A stretch of DNA of 64,000 bases from Rhodospirillaceae bacterium (lineage in GTDB: Bacteria; Pseudomonadota; Alphaproteobacteria; Rhodospirillales; Casp-alpha2), in contig JAERTE010000018.1 of NCBI GenBank assembly GCA_016845145.1, positions 1-64,000 of the forward strand. The letters are read 5' to 3'. The translations under genes were made by a program, and so were the position numbers. Positions 1-9,152 of the stretch are shown here, one piece after another (the first letter of the stretch is position 1; each line of letters opens with the position of its first letter). The notes under the pieces were generated by a model. It worked only from the letters and a program-made list of their open reading frames with translations. It did not search any database and was not told the DNA's origin.

Positions 1-145
1 GGATCGCCGGACCGTTGTCCTTGCGGAAGTCGGCGACTGTCTTGTGATCGGGCACCAGGCGCTCCAGCAGCCACATCATCTCGACATTGCGACCCGCCTC
101 GCGTTCCAGCCGCCGGCTCGACTGAACCCGGTTCAGGTAGCTCAT
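1..145 (-). mobile_element. IS1182-type transposase fragment (N-terminal part, cut by window edge)
   Basis: Reading the minus strand from an ATG at 145 gives MSYLNRVQSSRRLERE, then RNVEMMWLLERLVPDHKTV and ADFRKDNGPAI, running off the window. This is the well-conserved segment around residues 70-120 of IS1182/IS5-like DDE transposases. The normal first 60-70 residues are not found in frame upstream, so the copy looks 5'-truncated or frameshifted. The rest lies outside the window. Positions 146-348, between it and glnT, hold no gene that I can see. Confidence 0.75.
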
Positions 146-348
146 GCGACTTGACCATCTTGTTCCGGGGTAATCTGGAACAGGGTTTGACGCAAAAGGT
201 CCAACGCAGCTTATCGGAAACCATCTTTCCCTCCGATGTGACCGGCGGAGATGGTCATTTGGAGATCGCTCTCTGTTGTGACCGCGGATGAAATAGTGAG
301 GCACCGCTTCGTAACAAATTGACCTGCTGCAAGCGAGAAAGGTTTTGC

Positions 349-1656
349 TCAACAATCCAGAGTGTATTCTCGTTCCCACTGGCTAAGGTGTCTCTTGAAC
401 TCGTTCCATTCGTTGTATTTGAGCTTGGCGAAAGCCTTCACCGTCTCATCTCCGAGGCCGGCGCTCAGCACCTTGCTCTTTTCCATGGCGCGGATGGCGT
501 CTAACAGGTTGAGCGGCAATGTCTTGGCGCCGCGCGCCTTGTGGCCTTCGGTGTACATGTCGATGTCTAGACGTTTGCCTGGATCGGTGGCGTTGGCAAT
601 GCCGTCGAGGCCCGCGGCGATCACTGCCGCCGGCATCAGATAGGGGTTGGCGGCGCCGTCCGCGAGGCGGAACTCGAACCGTCCCGGATCCGGGATACGC
701 ACCATATGGGTGCGGTTGTTACCGCCATAAGTAATGGTGTTCGGTGACCAGGTGGCGCCCGACGTCGTGCGCGGCGCGTTGATCCGTTTGTAGCTGTTTA
801 CGGTCGGGTTGGTGATGGCGCATAGAGCGGAGGCATGGGCCAGCATGCCGCCGAGGAAGTGATAGCTGAGCGCCGACATGCCGAGCTCACCCTTCTTGTC
901 CTCGAACAGGTTCTTCTTGCCGGTTTTGTTCCACGCACTGACATGCATGTGACAGCCGTTGCCGGTCAGGTTGGCGAAGGGTTTCGGCATGAATGTGGCA
1001 CGAGCCCCGTGCTTCTCGGCGATGGATTTGACCATGTATTTGAAGAAGGCGTGCCGGTCGGCGGTAACGAGTACATCATCGTATTCCCAGTTCATCTCGA
1101 ACTGTCCGTTGGCGTCTTCGTGGTCGTTTTGATAAGGCCCCCAACCCATGGCTTGCATGGCGTCACAGATTTCGCGGATGACATCGTAGCGGCGCATCAA
1201 GGCCGAGATGTCGTAACATGGCTTGGCTTGCGTATCCTGGTCGTCGGAAATCGCCTCGCCGTCCGGTGAAATCAGGAAATACTCGCATTCGACCCCATGC
1301 TTGAACCGGTAGCCCTGTTTTTGGCTCTCGGCCAACACGCGTCTGAGGGTGTTTCTAGGGGCATGTTCGACCTCCTTGCCGTTCATCCAAAGATCGGCGG
1401 CCAGCCAAGCGACTTCCGGTTGCCACGGTAGTTGAACGAGGCTGTCGGGATCGGGCACAGCGAACATATCGGCGTCGGCCGGGGTCAGGTCCAGCCAGGC
1501 GGCGAAACCCGCGAAGCCCGCACCGTCCTTCTGCATACCGCCGATGGCCGATGCCGGCACCAGTTTCGCCCGCATAACGCCAAATAGATCAACGAACGAG
1601 ACTTGGAAGTACTCGATACCCTTTTTCTTGGCGATCTCCGCCAGATTCTTCGTCAT
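349..1656 (-). CDS. glnT: Type III glutamine synthetase (GlnT) / gamma-glutamylmethylamide synthetase-like
   Basis: An ATP-dependent ligase that joins an amine (ammonia or methylamine) to the gamma-carboxyl of glutamate. The 435-residue protein begins MTKNLAEIAKKKGIEYF and carries the GS catalytic signatures NGQFEMNWEY, the NGCHMH metal/ATP motif and KRINAPRTTSGATWSP. Length and sequence fit the GlnT/GmaS subgroup rather than GlnA. I chose the ATG at 1656 over longer starts because GGGAG lies just upstream and homologues begin this way. It is the last gene of a glxB-glxC-glxD-glnT run, 25 bases after glxD. This order matches rhizobial glx-glnT and the mgsABC-gmaS genes of the N-methylglutamate pathway. 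Sequence alone does not decide between ammonia and methylamine as the substrate. Confidence 0.88.
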   Translation of the reverse strand: MTKNLAEIAKKKGIEYFQVSFVDLFGVMRAKLVPASAIGGMQKDGAGFAGFAAWLDLTPADADMFAVPDPDSLVQLPWQPEVAWLAADLWMNGKEVEHAPRNTLRRVLAESQKQGYRFKHGVECEYFLISPDGEAISDDQDTQAKPCYDISALMRRYDVIREICDAMQAMGWGPYQNDHEDANGQFEMNWEYDDVLVTADRHAFFKYMVKSIAEKHGARATFMPKPFANLTGNGCHMHVSAWNKTGKKNLFEDKKGELGMSALSYHFLGGMLAHASALCAITNPTVNSYKRINAPRTTSGATWSPNTITYGGNNRTHMVRIPDPGRFEFRLADGAANPYLMPAAVIAAGLDGIANATDPGKRLDIDMYTEGHKARGAKTLPLNLLDAIRAMEKSKVLSAGLGDETVKAFAKLKYNEWNEFKRHLSQWEREYTLDC

Positions 1657-1681
1657 ATGCCTGCTCCCCATTCCGTTGTTA

Positions 1682-3016
1682 TCAATATCCGCCTTGGCCT
1701 GGAATCCACCCTGTGCCGGCCAGCGGCACACGTGCCATAGCCGCTGCCTCAACCGTCAGCGCGACCAAGTCTTCCGGCTCCAGATTGCGCACGTCGGACT
1801 TACCGCAAGCCCGCGCCAGAGTTTGGCACTCTAAGGTCATGACGTTCAGGTAGTTGGACAAACGCCGGCCCGCCGCGACCGGATCCAAGCGTTTTGCCAA
1901 TTCGTCATCCTGGGTGGTGATGCCGGCTGGATCGCGGCCTTCATGCCAGTCGTCATAGGCGCCGGCGGTGGTGCCGAGTTTCTCGTATTCGGATTCCCAA
2001 CGGGGATCATTGTCGCCGAGGGCGACCAGGGCGGCGGTGCCGATAGACACAGCGTCGGCGCCAAGTGCCAGGCATTTGGCGACATCAGCGCCGTTCCGAA
2101 TACCGCCGGAAACGATCAGCTGTACTTTGCGGTGCATGCCGAGTTCCGTCAGCGCCTGCACAGCGGGACGGATGGCCGCGAGCGTTGGGATGCCCACGTG
2201 CTCAATGAATACATCTTGGGTGGCTGCCGTGCCGCCCTGCATGCCGTCGAGCACGACAACATCCGCACCGGCCTTCACCGCCAATGCGGTGTCATAATAG
2301 GGACGTGACGCCCCGATCTTGACGAAGATCGGCTTTTCCCAATCGGTGATCTCGCGCAGTTCGGAAATCTTGATCTCCAGATCATCAGGGCCGGTCCAAT
2401 CCGGGTGGCGGCACGCCGAGCGCTGATCGATGCCTTTCGGCAAAGTGCGCATCTCAGCAACGCGGTCAGTAATCTTCTGGCCCAACAGCATACCGCCGCC
2501 GCCGGGCTTGGCGCCTTGGCCGATAACCACCTCGATGGCGTCGCCCTTGCGCAGATCGTCCGGATTCATACCGTAGCGGCTGGGCAGGTATTGGTAGACC
2601 AGGGTTTTCGAATGACCGCGTTCCTCCGGCGTCATGCCGCCGTCGCCGGTGGTTGTCGAGGTGCCGGCCGCGTTGGCGCCACGGCCCAATGCTTCCTTGG
2701 CCTGAGCCGAAAGGGAGCCGAAGCTCATGCCGGCGATGGTAATGGGGATTTTCAAGTCAAGCGGCTTGGAAGCGAATCGGTCGCCCAGCACCACGCGGGT
2801 GTTACAGGTTTCGCGGTAGCCCTCCAGCGGGTAGCGCGAAACGGAGGCGCCGAGGAACAAGAGATCGTCGAAATGCGGGACCTTGCGTTTGGCCCCGCCG
2901 CCGCGAATATCATAAAGCCCAGTCGCAGCCGCGCGGCGGATTTCGGACAGCGTGTAGGGATCGTAAGTCGCCGATAGGCGTGGCAAAGTGTTGGGAGTGC
3001 TATCGTGTTTGGTCAT
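1682..3016 (-). CDS. glxD: FMN-binding glutamate synthase-like subunit (GlxD/MgsC)
   Basis: 444 residues, matching the central/FMN-binding TIM-barrel part of glutamate synthase. Visible motifs are SFGSLSAQAKEALGRGAN, TTTGDGGM, QGAKPGGGGMLLGQKI, VVVLDGMQGGTAAT and SGGIRNGADVAKCLALGADAV for FMN and iron-sulphur binding. A cysteine cluster follows (TLECQTLARACGKSDV). In its family it forms a complex with a class II amidotransferase subunit and a GXGXG subunit to make glutamate or N-methylglutamate. Those two subunits are encoded immediately upstream. The stand-alone length is typical of GlxD/MgsC rather than of full GltB (about 1500 residues). Confidence 0.88.
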   Translation of the reverse strand: MTKHDSTPNTLPRLSATYDPYTLSEIRRAAATGLYDIRGGGAKRKVPHFDDLLFLGASVSRYPLEGYRETCNTRVVLGDRFASKPLDLKIPITIAGMSFGSLSAQAKEALGRGANAAGTSTTTGDGGMTPEERGHSKTLVYQYLPSRYGMNPDDLRKGDAIEVVIGQGAKPGGGGMLLGQKITDRVAEMRTLPKGIDQRSACRHPDWTGPDDLEIKISELREITDWEKPIFVKIGASRPYYDTALAVKAGADVVVLDGMQGGTAATQDVFIEHVGIPTLAAIRPAVQALTELGMHRKVQLIVSGGIRNGADVAKCLALGADAVSIGTAALVALGDNDPRWESEYEKLGTTAGAYDDWHEGRDPAGITTQDDELAKRLDPVAAGRRLSNYLNVMTLECQTLARACGKSDVRNLEPEDLVALTVEAAAMARVPLAGTGWIPGQGGY

Positions 3017-3060
3017 CTTCGGCGTCCCGTCCTGTTGTCTTTAACCCCGTTGGCCAGCTT

Positions 3061-3753
3061 TCAATAGGCATCGATATTGTCAATTTTGAAATTGTAGAGT
3101 TTCCGTGCCGAACCATAGCGCCGGAAGCCACCGACGTCGGCGTCAATGCCGGCGCGTTTCAACAGCTCGGCCAATTCCTTATGGTGCTCGTCGCCCATCT
3201 CTTTCTCGATACAATCGGCACCGAGGCTCGCCACCTTTCCGCCGACGTAGAGACGCGCCTCGTAAATGGAGTCGCCCAGGGCGTCGCCGGCGTCACCCAT
3301 CACGACCATACGGCCTGCTTGCGCCATGAACGCCGACATATGGCCGACCGAGCCGCCGACGACGATGTCGGCGCCCTTTAGCGAGATGCCGCAGCGAGCC
3401 GATGCATCGCCCTCGATGACCAATAGCCCACCGTGCGCAGTGGCGCCTGCGGATTGGCTGACGTCGCCTTTCACGCGGACCGTGCCGGACATCATGTTTT
3501 CGGCAACGCCAGTGCCTGCATTGCCGTCGATAACGATGTTCGCGGCCTTGTTCATGCCCGCGCAGTAGTACCCGGCATGGCCTCGAATATCCACTTGAAT
3601 GGGGTTTTCCAGGCCGCAGGCGAGAGCGTGCGCGCCGTTCGGGTGGAGGACTTCAAACTCACCGTTATCTGCGGATTTCAGCGCCTGATTGACATCGCGC
3701 ACGGAGAGTTGCGAAAGGTCCAGGGCGGCGTTGCGGATCAACACATCGTTCAT
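3061..3753 (-). CDS. glxC: GXGXG-domain glutamate synthase-like subunit (GlxC/MgsB)
   Basis: About 230 residues of the right-handed beta-helix GXGXG domain that forms the C-terminal part of GltB in ordinary glutamate synthase. Typical turns are HAGYYCAGMNKAANIVIDGN, GTGVAENMMSGTVRVKGD, GATAHGGLLVIEGDASARCG and AQAGRMVVMGDAGDALGDS. The domain is structural and contacts the ammonia channel and the FMN subunit. The ATG at 3753 overlaps the glxB stop codon as ATGA and has GGAG upstream, so this start is preferred to the one five codons earlier. It is translationally coupled to glxB. Confidence 0.87.
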   Translation of the reverse strand: MNDVLIRNAALDLSQLSVRDVNQALKSADNGEFEVLHPNGAHALACGLENPIQVDIRGHAGYYCAGMNKAANIVIDGNAGTGVAENMMSGTVRVKGDVSQSAGATAHGGLLVIEGDASARCGISLKGADIVVGGSVGHMSAFMAQAGRMVVMGDAGDALGDSIYEARLYVGGKVASLGADCIEKEMGDEHHKELAELLKRAGIDADVGGFRRYGSARKLYNFKIDNIDAY

Positions 3754-4646
3754 GCGGCGTGACTCCAACTATAAACAACGGCGGGCGTTGGCTCCCAAAT
3801 CTCGGCGTTGGCGACATCGGGCAGCGTAGCGATGGCGCGAAATTCCGATGCCATGGCCACCCAGTCGTCGGTCTCGGCGACCACGGCCGGCTTGCAGGCG
3901 ATGGGGTCGCGCAATACGGCGAAACCGTCGCGCGTGCCGATGGCGAACGTGAAGAAACCATCGAGATCGGTTAGCGCGTGTTTCAATGCGGTGTCCAGAT
4001 CGTCGCCCTCGCGCATGCGCCAAGCTAAGAAGCCGGCAGCGACCTCGGAATCATTTTGCGTCTGGAAGCTTTCTCCGGCCGCGCGAAGTTTCTCGCGCAA
4101 CCGATTGTGATTGGAGAGCGATCCATTGTGAACCAGGCAGGTATCGGCGCCGGTGGCGAACGGATGCGAACCGCTGGTGGTGACGGCGCTTTCCGTCGCC
4201 ATGCGGGTGTGTGCAATAGCGTGTGTGCCGGTGCGCCCCGCGAGATTGAATCGTTCCGCCACGGCATCAGGATCGCCGACGCCCTTGAAGACCTCGAGCG
4301 CATGACCCTCAGATAGAACGGTCACATCAGGTGCATTTTCGATCAACCATCGCCGGGCCTCACGACCATGACCGTCAATCCGTAGCACGGCATGGTCACT
4401 GATCGGCAGTGCCTCAGCCTCTATGCTTAATGCCTTGCCCATAGCGACGACCAACTGTTCCCAATCGGTCTCACCGGTGGTCGAAAGCAACACCAACTTA
4501 TCGGTCGCTTCGGCAGCGCCATAGACCGCGAATCCTGCGCTGTCGGGCCCGCGCTCGCGCATCTCGTGCAGCATTCCAGCGGTTAACCGGCCAAGCTCAT
4601 CACCATGTTTCGGTGTTTTCAAATACAGACCCACAATTCCGCACAT
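3750..4646 (-). CDS. glxB: Class II glutamine amidotransferase subunit (GlxB/MgsA)
   Basis: A glutaminase subunit of the dissociated glutamate-synthase-like enzyme. It starts MCGIVGLYLKTP, with the N-terminal nucleophile Cys2 that class II amidotransferases expose after Met removal. For that reason I place the start at 4646 rather than six codons upstream; GGAG lies nine bases before it. Other family motifs are RERGPDSAGFAVYG, HTRMATESAVTTSGSHPF, LVHNGSLSNHNRLRE and NDSEVAAGFLAW. Length is 298 residues, usual for GlxB/MgsA. The 88 bases upstream are AT-rich and may hold its promoter, separate from the regulator gene before it. Confidence 0.88.
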   Translation of the reverse strand: MCGIVGLYLKTPKHGDELGRLTAGMLHEMRERGPDSAGFAVYGAAEATDKLVLLSTTGETDWEQLVVAMGKALSIEAEALPISDHAVLRIDGHGREARRWLIENAPDVTVLSEGHALEVFKGVGDPDAVAERFNLAGRTGTHAIAHTRMATESAVTTSGSHPFATGADTCLVHNGSLSNHNRLREKLRAAGESFQTQNDSEVAAGFLAWRMREGDDLDTALKHALTDLDGFFTFAIGTRDGFAVLRDPIACKPAVVAETDDWVAMASEFRAIATLPDVANAEIWEPTPAVVYSWSHAA

Positions 4647-4734
4647 CGGCACTGTCTCCATCATCGCAATGGTGCCAATCTAGCAAAATGAAACTTGCTT
4701 CAAAAGAAAAAAATTTTATTTTTAAGAAAATATC

Positions 4735-5322
4735 TTATTCATCGGTAGATGCGATTGCCGCCAAATAAGTGCATGGGAACGAAAGAATTTCCAATGGGCC
4801 ATGTGGGGCTTGCGCGTCGAAAAACAGGCTGTCGCCGGTACCGAGGGAATAATCCTTGTCGGCGTGTCGGTACACCAACTCGCCTTCCAACATATAAATG
4901 AATTCGACGCCTGGGTGTTGGAACAATGGATAGGTGTCCGAGTCCTTCGTCAGGGTGATCAGGTAGGGTTCCATCTTGACCCGATTGCGGAGCGGCGCCC
5001 CCAACAGCTGATAGATATGTCCGGACCGCGTACCCCGCCGTTCGATGACCAAACCTTCTCCCGCTTTCACGAGGCTCGCTTCCCGGGCGACCTCGAATTT
5101 TTGGAAGAAACTGGAAATTGGGATATTGAGCGACTCAGCAAGCGACTGAAGCGTGGAGAGCGAAGGCGAAATTTGGCCATTCTCAATTTTGGAAAGCATG
5201 CCGACGGATACTGATGCCGCCTTTGAAAGATCGGTCATGGTCATGCCCAGCGCCGTGCGAATGGATTTGAGCTGTAAACCGATGGAGGCTTCCAGGGTGT
5301 TTTCGGTTCCCTTCTCGGTCAT
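4735..5322 (-). CDS. XRE-family regulator with C-terminal cupin domain
   Basis: A DNA-binding regulator of the small-ligand-sensing XRE-cupin class. Residues about 12-68 form the helix-turn-helix (LKSIRTALGMTMTDLSKAASVSVGM, then LSKIENGQISPSLSTLQSLA). Residues about 110-190 form a cupin barrel (HPGVEFIYMLEGELVYRH and GDSLFFDAQAPHGP). It sits just upstream of glxBCD-glnT on the same strand, so it is the obvious candidate regulator of those genes. The ATG at 5322 is used; a TTG directly before it is also possible. A TTGGCA(5365-5370)/TTGCCA(5376-5381) inverted repeat in the 110-base gap before this gene could be its own operator (weak evidence). Confidence 0.85.
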   Translation of the reverse strand: MTEKGTENTLEASIGLQLKSIRTALGMTMTDLSKAASVSVGMLSKIENGQISPSLSTLQSLAESLNIPISSFFQKFEVAREASLVKAGEGLVIERRGTRSGHIYQLLGAPLRNRVKMEPYLITLTKDSDTYPLFQHPGVEFIYMLEGELVYRHADKDYSLGTGDSLFFDAQAPHGPLEILSFPCTYLAAIASTDE

Positions 5323-5436
5323 CAATGCCCCTTGTGTCTACGGTCTCGGTTCCAATGATTGACGTTGGCACGTTTTTGCCACGCTTGGCAAACCGCACTC
5401 GACAGAGCATCCCGCTGCCGACGATCACGATCCGTT

Positions 5437-6108
5437 TTACTTGGTGCTGGGAATACCCGTGATGCGCAGACCGGCGCCGTCACTCTTGTAGTGACCATTG
5501 ATAAAGATGAGCGCTGACGTCATGGCTTCGGCGACGGCAGAGTTATCGATGCGCCCGGCGTGCCAGGCCTGCATACCGGCATCAGCAGCCAACTCAATCA
5601 CAGTCCCGCGTGCCTCGCGGTCGTTGCCGCAGACCAAGACATCGCAATCGATGTCGTGAGCGGGATCAGCCAAATGCGCGGCGGCGACATTTTGAAAAGC
5701 CGAAACCACACGGACGTTCTCGCCAAGGCTCATTTGCGCCGCCTTCGCCGCCGAGCCCTCGGCCGGTAATTGCACAGTGCGCACTTTCGGTGGCATCAAG
5801 GGGACCGTGATATCGATGACGATTTTTCCGTCCACGTGCGGGCGAATGGTATCCAGGGTCGCGCCATGGTTGGCGTAGGGAACCGTGAGCGCCACAATAT
5901 CTCCGGCTTGCGCCGCTGCGGCATTCTCCAATCCCCGGATGGATTTACCCGCTTTTTCGGCGAATTCCCGAGCCATGGTCTCAGCCTTTTTGGCGCCGCG
6001 TGAACCGATGATGATTTCATGGCCGGCCTGCGCCCAACGAATTGCCAAACCTGACCCCAAAGCGCCGGTGCCGCCAATGATTGCGATTCTCTTTTTGCTG
6101 TTTTCCAT
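5437..6108 (-). CDS. npdG: NADPH:F420 oxidoreductase (NpdG/Fno)
   Basis: Transfers hydride between NADPH and coenzyme F420, supplying reduced F420H2. The 223-residue protein opens with the Rossmann dinucleotide fold RIAIIGGTGALGSGLAIRWA and the NADP-phosphate-binding GSRGAKKAE. Next come VALTVPYANHGATLD, VIDITVPLMPP and the family's VVSAFQNVAAAHLAD segment. It lies 25 bases after fbiC at the end of the F420 biosynthesis run, with an AGGAG ribosome site. Its position inside a complete cofactor cluster makes the F420 assignment much firmer than similarity to ketopantoate-reductase-type Rossmann proteins alone. Confidence 0.9.
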   Translation of the reverse strand: MENSKKRIAIIGGTGALGSGLAIRWAQAGHEIIIGSRGAKKAETMAREFAEKAGKSIRGLENAAAAQAGDIVALTVPYANHGATLDTIRPHVDGKIVIDITVPLMPPKVRTVQLPAEGSAAKAAQMSLGENVRVVSAFQNVAAAHLADPAHDIDCDVLVCGNDREARGTVIELAADAGMQAWHAGRIDNSAVAEAMTSALIFINGHYKSDGAGLRITGIPSTK

Positions 6109-6133
6109 GCGTGGGGACTCCTAAACGCGGGTG

Positions 6134-8476
6134 TCAATATGATTGGGGGGCGCGGTAATCGGTGAGGCGCTGTTTCGGGGTTCGGTCAATGGAGCGGATC
6201 AATGCCCACATCTCGTCAGACCGTAGCTCCTGCCCATGGTCGGCGCCCGCGGCACGTGAGATGCTCTCGTTCATCAAGACGCCGCCAAGATCATTACAAC
6301 CGGCTTGCAAGCAGGCCTTGGCGCCTTCCAGCCCCATTTTCACCCAAGACGTCTGGATGTTTTCGATGTACGGATGCAGCACGATCCGCGCCACCGCGTG
6401 CAGTAAGATGGCTTCGCGATAGGTTGGCCCCTTGCGTGCCCGGTTCTTCAAAGCGATGGGCGATTCCATATGAACGAAGGGCAGCGGCACAAATTCGGTA
6501 AAGCCGCCGGTGCGGATCTGCAGATCACGAATTTGCACCAAATGCCGGGCCACGTGGACGGGCTGCTCTATATGACCGAACATGATTGTCGCTGTGGTCG
6601 GAATACCCACGCCGTGCGCCGTCTCAATGATGTCGAGCCACTCGGCGGCACCTAATTTATCGGGGCAGATGACGGCGCGGACATCGTCGTCGAGAATCTC
6701 AGCCGCTGTGCCGGGCAGGCTGCGCAAGCCCGCATGCTTCAACCGCGTCAAGAATTCCTTGATCGAAATCTCCAAGGTGTCGGCTCCATGGCGGACCTCC
6801 AGCGGCGAGAAGCCGTGAATGTGCAATTCGGGAAAGGCGTCATGGATGGCCCGGGCATGGCCGAGATAGGTTTCGCCTGTGTATTCCGGGTGGATACCGC
6901 CTTGCAAACAAACTTCCGTGGCGCCGCGATCGACGGCTTCGGCGGCCATGGCGACGACCTCGTCAACCGGGCGATTATATGGTTTTTCCGTCAGGTCGTC
7001 GCGCCGCTTACCTTTCGAAAAAGCGCAAAACGCGCAGTGATAGGTACAGATGTTGGTGTAGTTGATGTTACGGTTGATGACGTAGGTGATGTCGTCACCT
7101 ACCGTTTGGGCACGCAGTTCGTTGGCGAACGCGCAGATACGTTGGATTTCGTCTCCGCGCGCATCAAGAAGCCGGACGACCTCATCCTCCGCCAGTAGAG
7201 AACTGTTTTCCGCCTGCGATAAGATCGTTTCGAGCTTGCCGTCGCCATGAACAGCAGGGGCGTCGCCACCAGCCAAAAACGGTGGCGTCTGGTTGCTGGC
7301 TCCGGCGTACCAGGTGTCGGCGCGCGCAAAACCGCTTGCGTCACGGGCCCGGAGCGCAGCGCCGGCCAGATTTTCGTCGATCCAATGACCACCGTCTGAA
7401 AGATGCGACGGGTAGACAGCCAGACGTTCGACCAGAACCTTGCCGGCGGCCGCTGTTTGAGTCGATAGATCAAACAGTTCCGGCCAAGGGGCTTCCGGGT
7501 TGACGTAATCATGGGTCACAGGCGAGACGCCGCCCCAGTCGTTGATGCCGGCAGCGATCACCCGCGCCCGGTCCCGCGCCACCAAATTGGGCGGCGCCTG
7601 GATGTTCATGTGCGGCCCAAAAATCAGCCGCGCCACAGCGATGGTCCAGAGCAATTCTTCAAGCGGCGGGGCCTTGGCATCTGCCATTTTGGTGCCGGGT
7701 TTCGGCTTGAAGTTCTGGATGATGATTTCTTGGAGGTGGCCGAAACGGTCATGCAGTTCCTGGAGCGCGCTCAGTGCCTCGATTCGTTCTGCGCGAGTTT
7801 CGCCAATGCCGATCAGGATGCCGCTGGTGGTTGGCACATTGTTGGCTCCGAAGAGGCGCAGTGTCTCGAGCCGGCGCGCGGGATGCTTGTCAGGCGAGCC
7901 AAAATGTGGCCCGCCGCGCTCACAGAGCCGTTCGGCTGCACTTTCCAGCATCAGACCTTGCGAAACCGAGACTTGCCGTAGGCGCTGGATATCCTCGTCA
8001 CCGATAACGCCTGGATTGACGTGCGCCAGCAGTCCGGTTTCCTTCGTCGTCAGGGCGGCAATTTCGACCAGGTAGGATATGGTCGAGTCGTGGCCCAGTT
8101 CGCTCAGTTCTTGCCGCGCCCGTGCGTAACGCAGTTCCGGCTTATCGCCGAGCGTAAACAGCGCTTCCGTACAGCCAACCGCCGCGGCGGCGTGGGCTGT
8201 TTCCAATACCTCGTCGGGACTGAGAAAGACCGCCCGACCGTCGCTCGGTGTTTCCGCGAAAGTGCAATAGTGGCAAACATCACGACATAATTGTGTCAGC
8301 GGGATGAATACATTCTTGGCATAACTGATGAGCGAGCCATGTCCCTGGTCGCGCAATTCAGCCGCTAGCGACATCAGAACTTCGAGACCCGCCCCCTTTG
8401 CATCGAGCCATTTTCGAGGATCGGCATCAGGCGGGAGTTCCAAAGGCAGAAGGGATTTGCGGTCAAGATGGTTCAT
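6134..8476 (-). CDS. fbiC: FO synthase, fused CofG-CofH (FbiC)
   Basis: Makes the deazaflavin FO from tyrosine and a ribityl-uracil by two radical-SAM reactions. Both halves are present in one 780-residue protein. The N-terminal half is CofG-like, with cluster cysteines C64, C68 and C71 (CRDVCHYC). The C-terminal half is CofH-like, with C477, C481 and C484 (CTYHCAFC). The start is the ATG at 8476, which overlaps the cofC stop as ATGA. The longer open frame upstream lies inside cofC and is rejected. Fused FbiC is the actinobacterial arrangement; archaea have two genes. Finding it in what looks like a proteobacterium implies shared or transferred ancestry of the pathway. Confidence 0.95.
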   Translation of the reverse strand: MNHLDRKSLLPLELPPDADPRKWLDAKGAGLEVLMSLAAELRDQGHGSLISYAKNVFIPLTQLCRDVCHYCTFAETPSDGRAVFLSPDEVLETAHAAAAVGCTEALFTLGDKPELRYARARQELSELGHDSTISYLVEIAALTTKETGLLAHVNPGVIGDEDIQRLRQVSVSQGLMLESAAERLCERGGPHFGSPDKHPARRLETLRLFGANNVPTTSGILIGIGETRAERIEALSALQELHDRFGHLQEIIIQNFKPKPGTKMADAKAPPLEELLWTIAVARLIFGPHMNIQAPPNLVARDRARVIAAGINDWGGVSPVTHDYVNPEAPWPELFDLSTQTAAAGKVLVERLAVYPSHLSDGGHWIDENLAGAALRARDASGFARADTWYAGASNQTPPFLAGGDAPAVHGDGKLETILSQAENSSLLAEDEVVRLLDARGDEIQRICAFANELRAQTVGDDITYVINRNINYTNICTYHCAFCAFSKGKRRDDLTEKPYNRPVDEVVAMAAEAVDRGATEVCLQGGIHPEYTGETYLGHARAIHDAFPELHIHGFSPLEVRHGADTLEISIKEFLTRLKHAGLRSLPGTAAEILDDDVRAVICPDKLGAAEWLDIIETAHGVGIPTTATIMFGHIEQPVHVARHLVQIRDLQIRTGGFTEFVPLPFVHMESPIALKNRARKGPTYREAILLHAVARIVLHPYIENIQTSWVKMGLEGAKACLQAGCNDLGGVLMNESISRAAGADHGQELRSDEMWALIRSIDRTPKQRLTDYRAPQSY

Positions 8477-9141
8477 GCCACACCCCGTTGAGTGAATAGG
8501 TTGAAGGTCTGATACAAGCACGACGTAAGGGTAGGGGCATGCCATGCGTGCAACGCCGCGAGGTCGTTGGCATCGTCAATATCCAGACCAATCCCCGGCG
8601 CCTCAATGACTGCCAACGCCGCGCCGCGCCGCGCCGCCAATTGCTGATGCCGTGCATGGCTTTTGCCATCGAAACAAAGCGCGATGACATCAGCTGGCGA
8701 GCAGACCGCAGCGTTACAACCCAGTCCATTGCGCGCCGGCGCCAATGTCACGGCCGGTTCATCACCGTGGCCCGAGAGCATCTGAGTCAGTTCCTCGCTG
8801 CTTGCCAAGGGCACGTCCGCCATGATTGCCATCATGCTGGCGCGTGATTTCTGGGTCAGATATTCAGCCACCATTGCGATGGCGGCACTGGGGCCGGTCT
8901 CGACCGGGTCCTCTAAGGCATCGGCGCCGTATTCTGCGGCCATGCGGTGGGCTAGGGGATCGGCGCTGATCACAACAGCACCGGCCAGCCCATCAGTCCG
9001 TTCGACGGCACCGAGAACGTCACGCAGCATGGTTTGCGAAAGCTGCCGACGTTGGCGAGCGTCGAGGATGCCGGCTAGTCGGTTTTTGGCCTGGTCGAAT
9101 CGCTTCACGGGAATGACAGCGTAAACTTCCGAAAGGCTCAT
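8473..9141 (-). CDS. cofC: 2-phospho-L-lactate / PEP guanylyltransferase (CofC/FbiD)
   Basis: Activates the three-carbon side chain with GTP to give the GDP-linked donor used by CofD. It is a 222-residue nucleotidyltransferase: YAVIPVKRFDQAKNRLAGIL is the nucleotide-binding loop, MAIMADVPLASSEEL the metal-binding aspartate region, and APARNGLGCNAAVCSP the family signature. It follows cofE by 11 bases and overlaps fbiC by ATGA. Whether it prefers 2-phospholactate, phosphoenolpyruvate or 3-phosphoglycerate cannot be read from sequence; all three are known in different lineages. Confidence 0.92.
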   Translation of the reverse strand: MSLSEVYAVIPVKRFDQAKNRLAGILDARQRRQLSQTMLRDVLGAVERTDGLAGAVVISADPLAHRMAAEYGADALEDPVETGPSAAIAMVAEYLTQKSRASMMAIMADVPLASSEELTQMLSGHGDEPAVTLAPARNGLGCNAAVCSPADVIALCFDGKSHARHQQLAARRGAALAVIEAPGIGLDIDDANDLAALHAWHAPTLTSCLYQTFNLFTQRGVA

Positions 9142-9152
9142 TCAGCGCGCTC

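Noticed and set aside
349-4646. A full N-methylglutamate (methylamine) pathway
   Set aside because: The subunits match both Glx/GlnT and Mgs/GmaS, but no mgdABCD-type dehydrogenase genes are present in the window.
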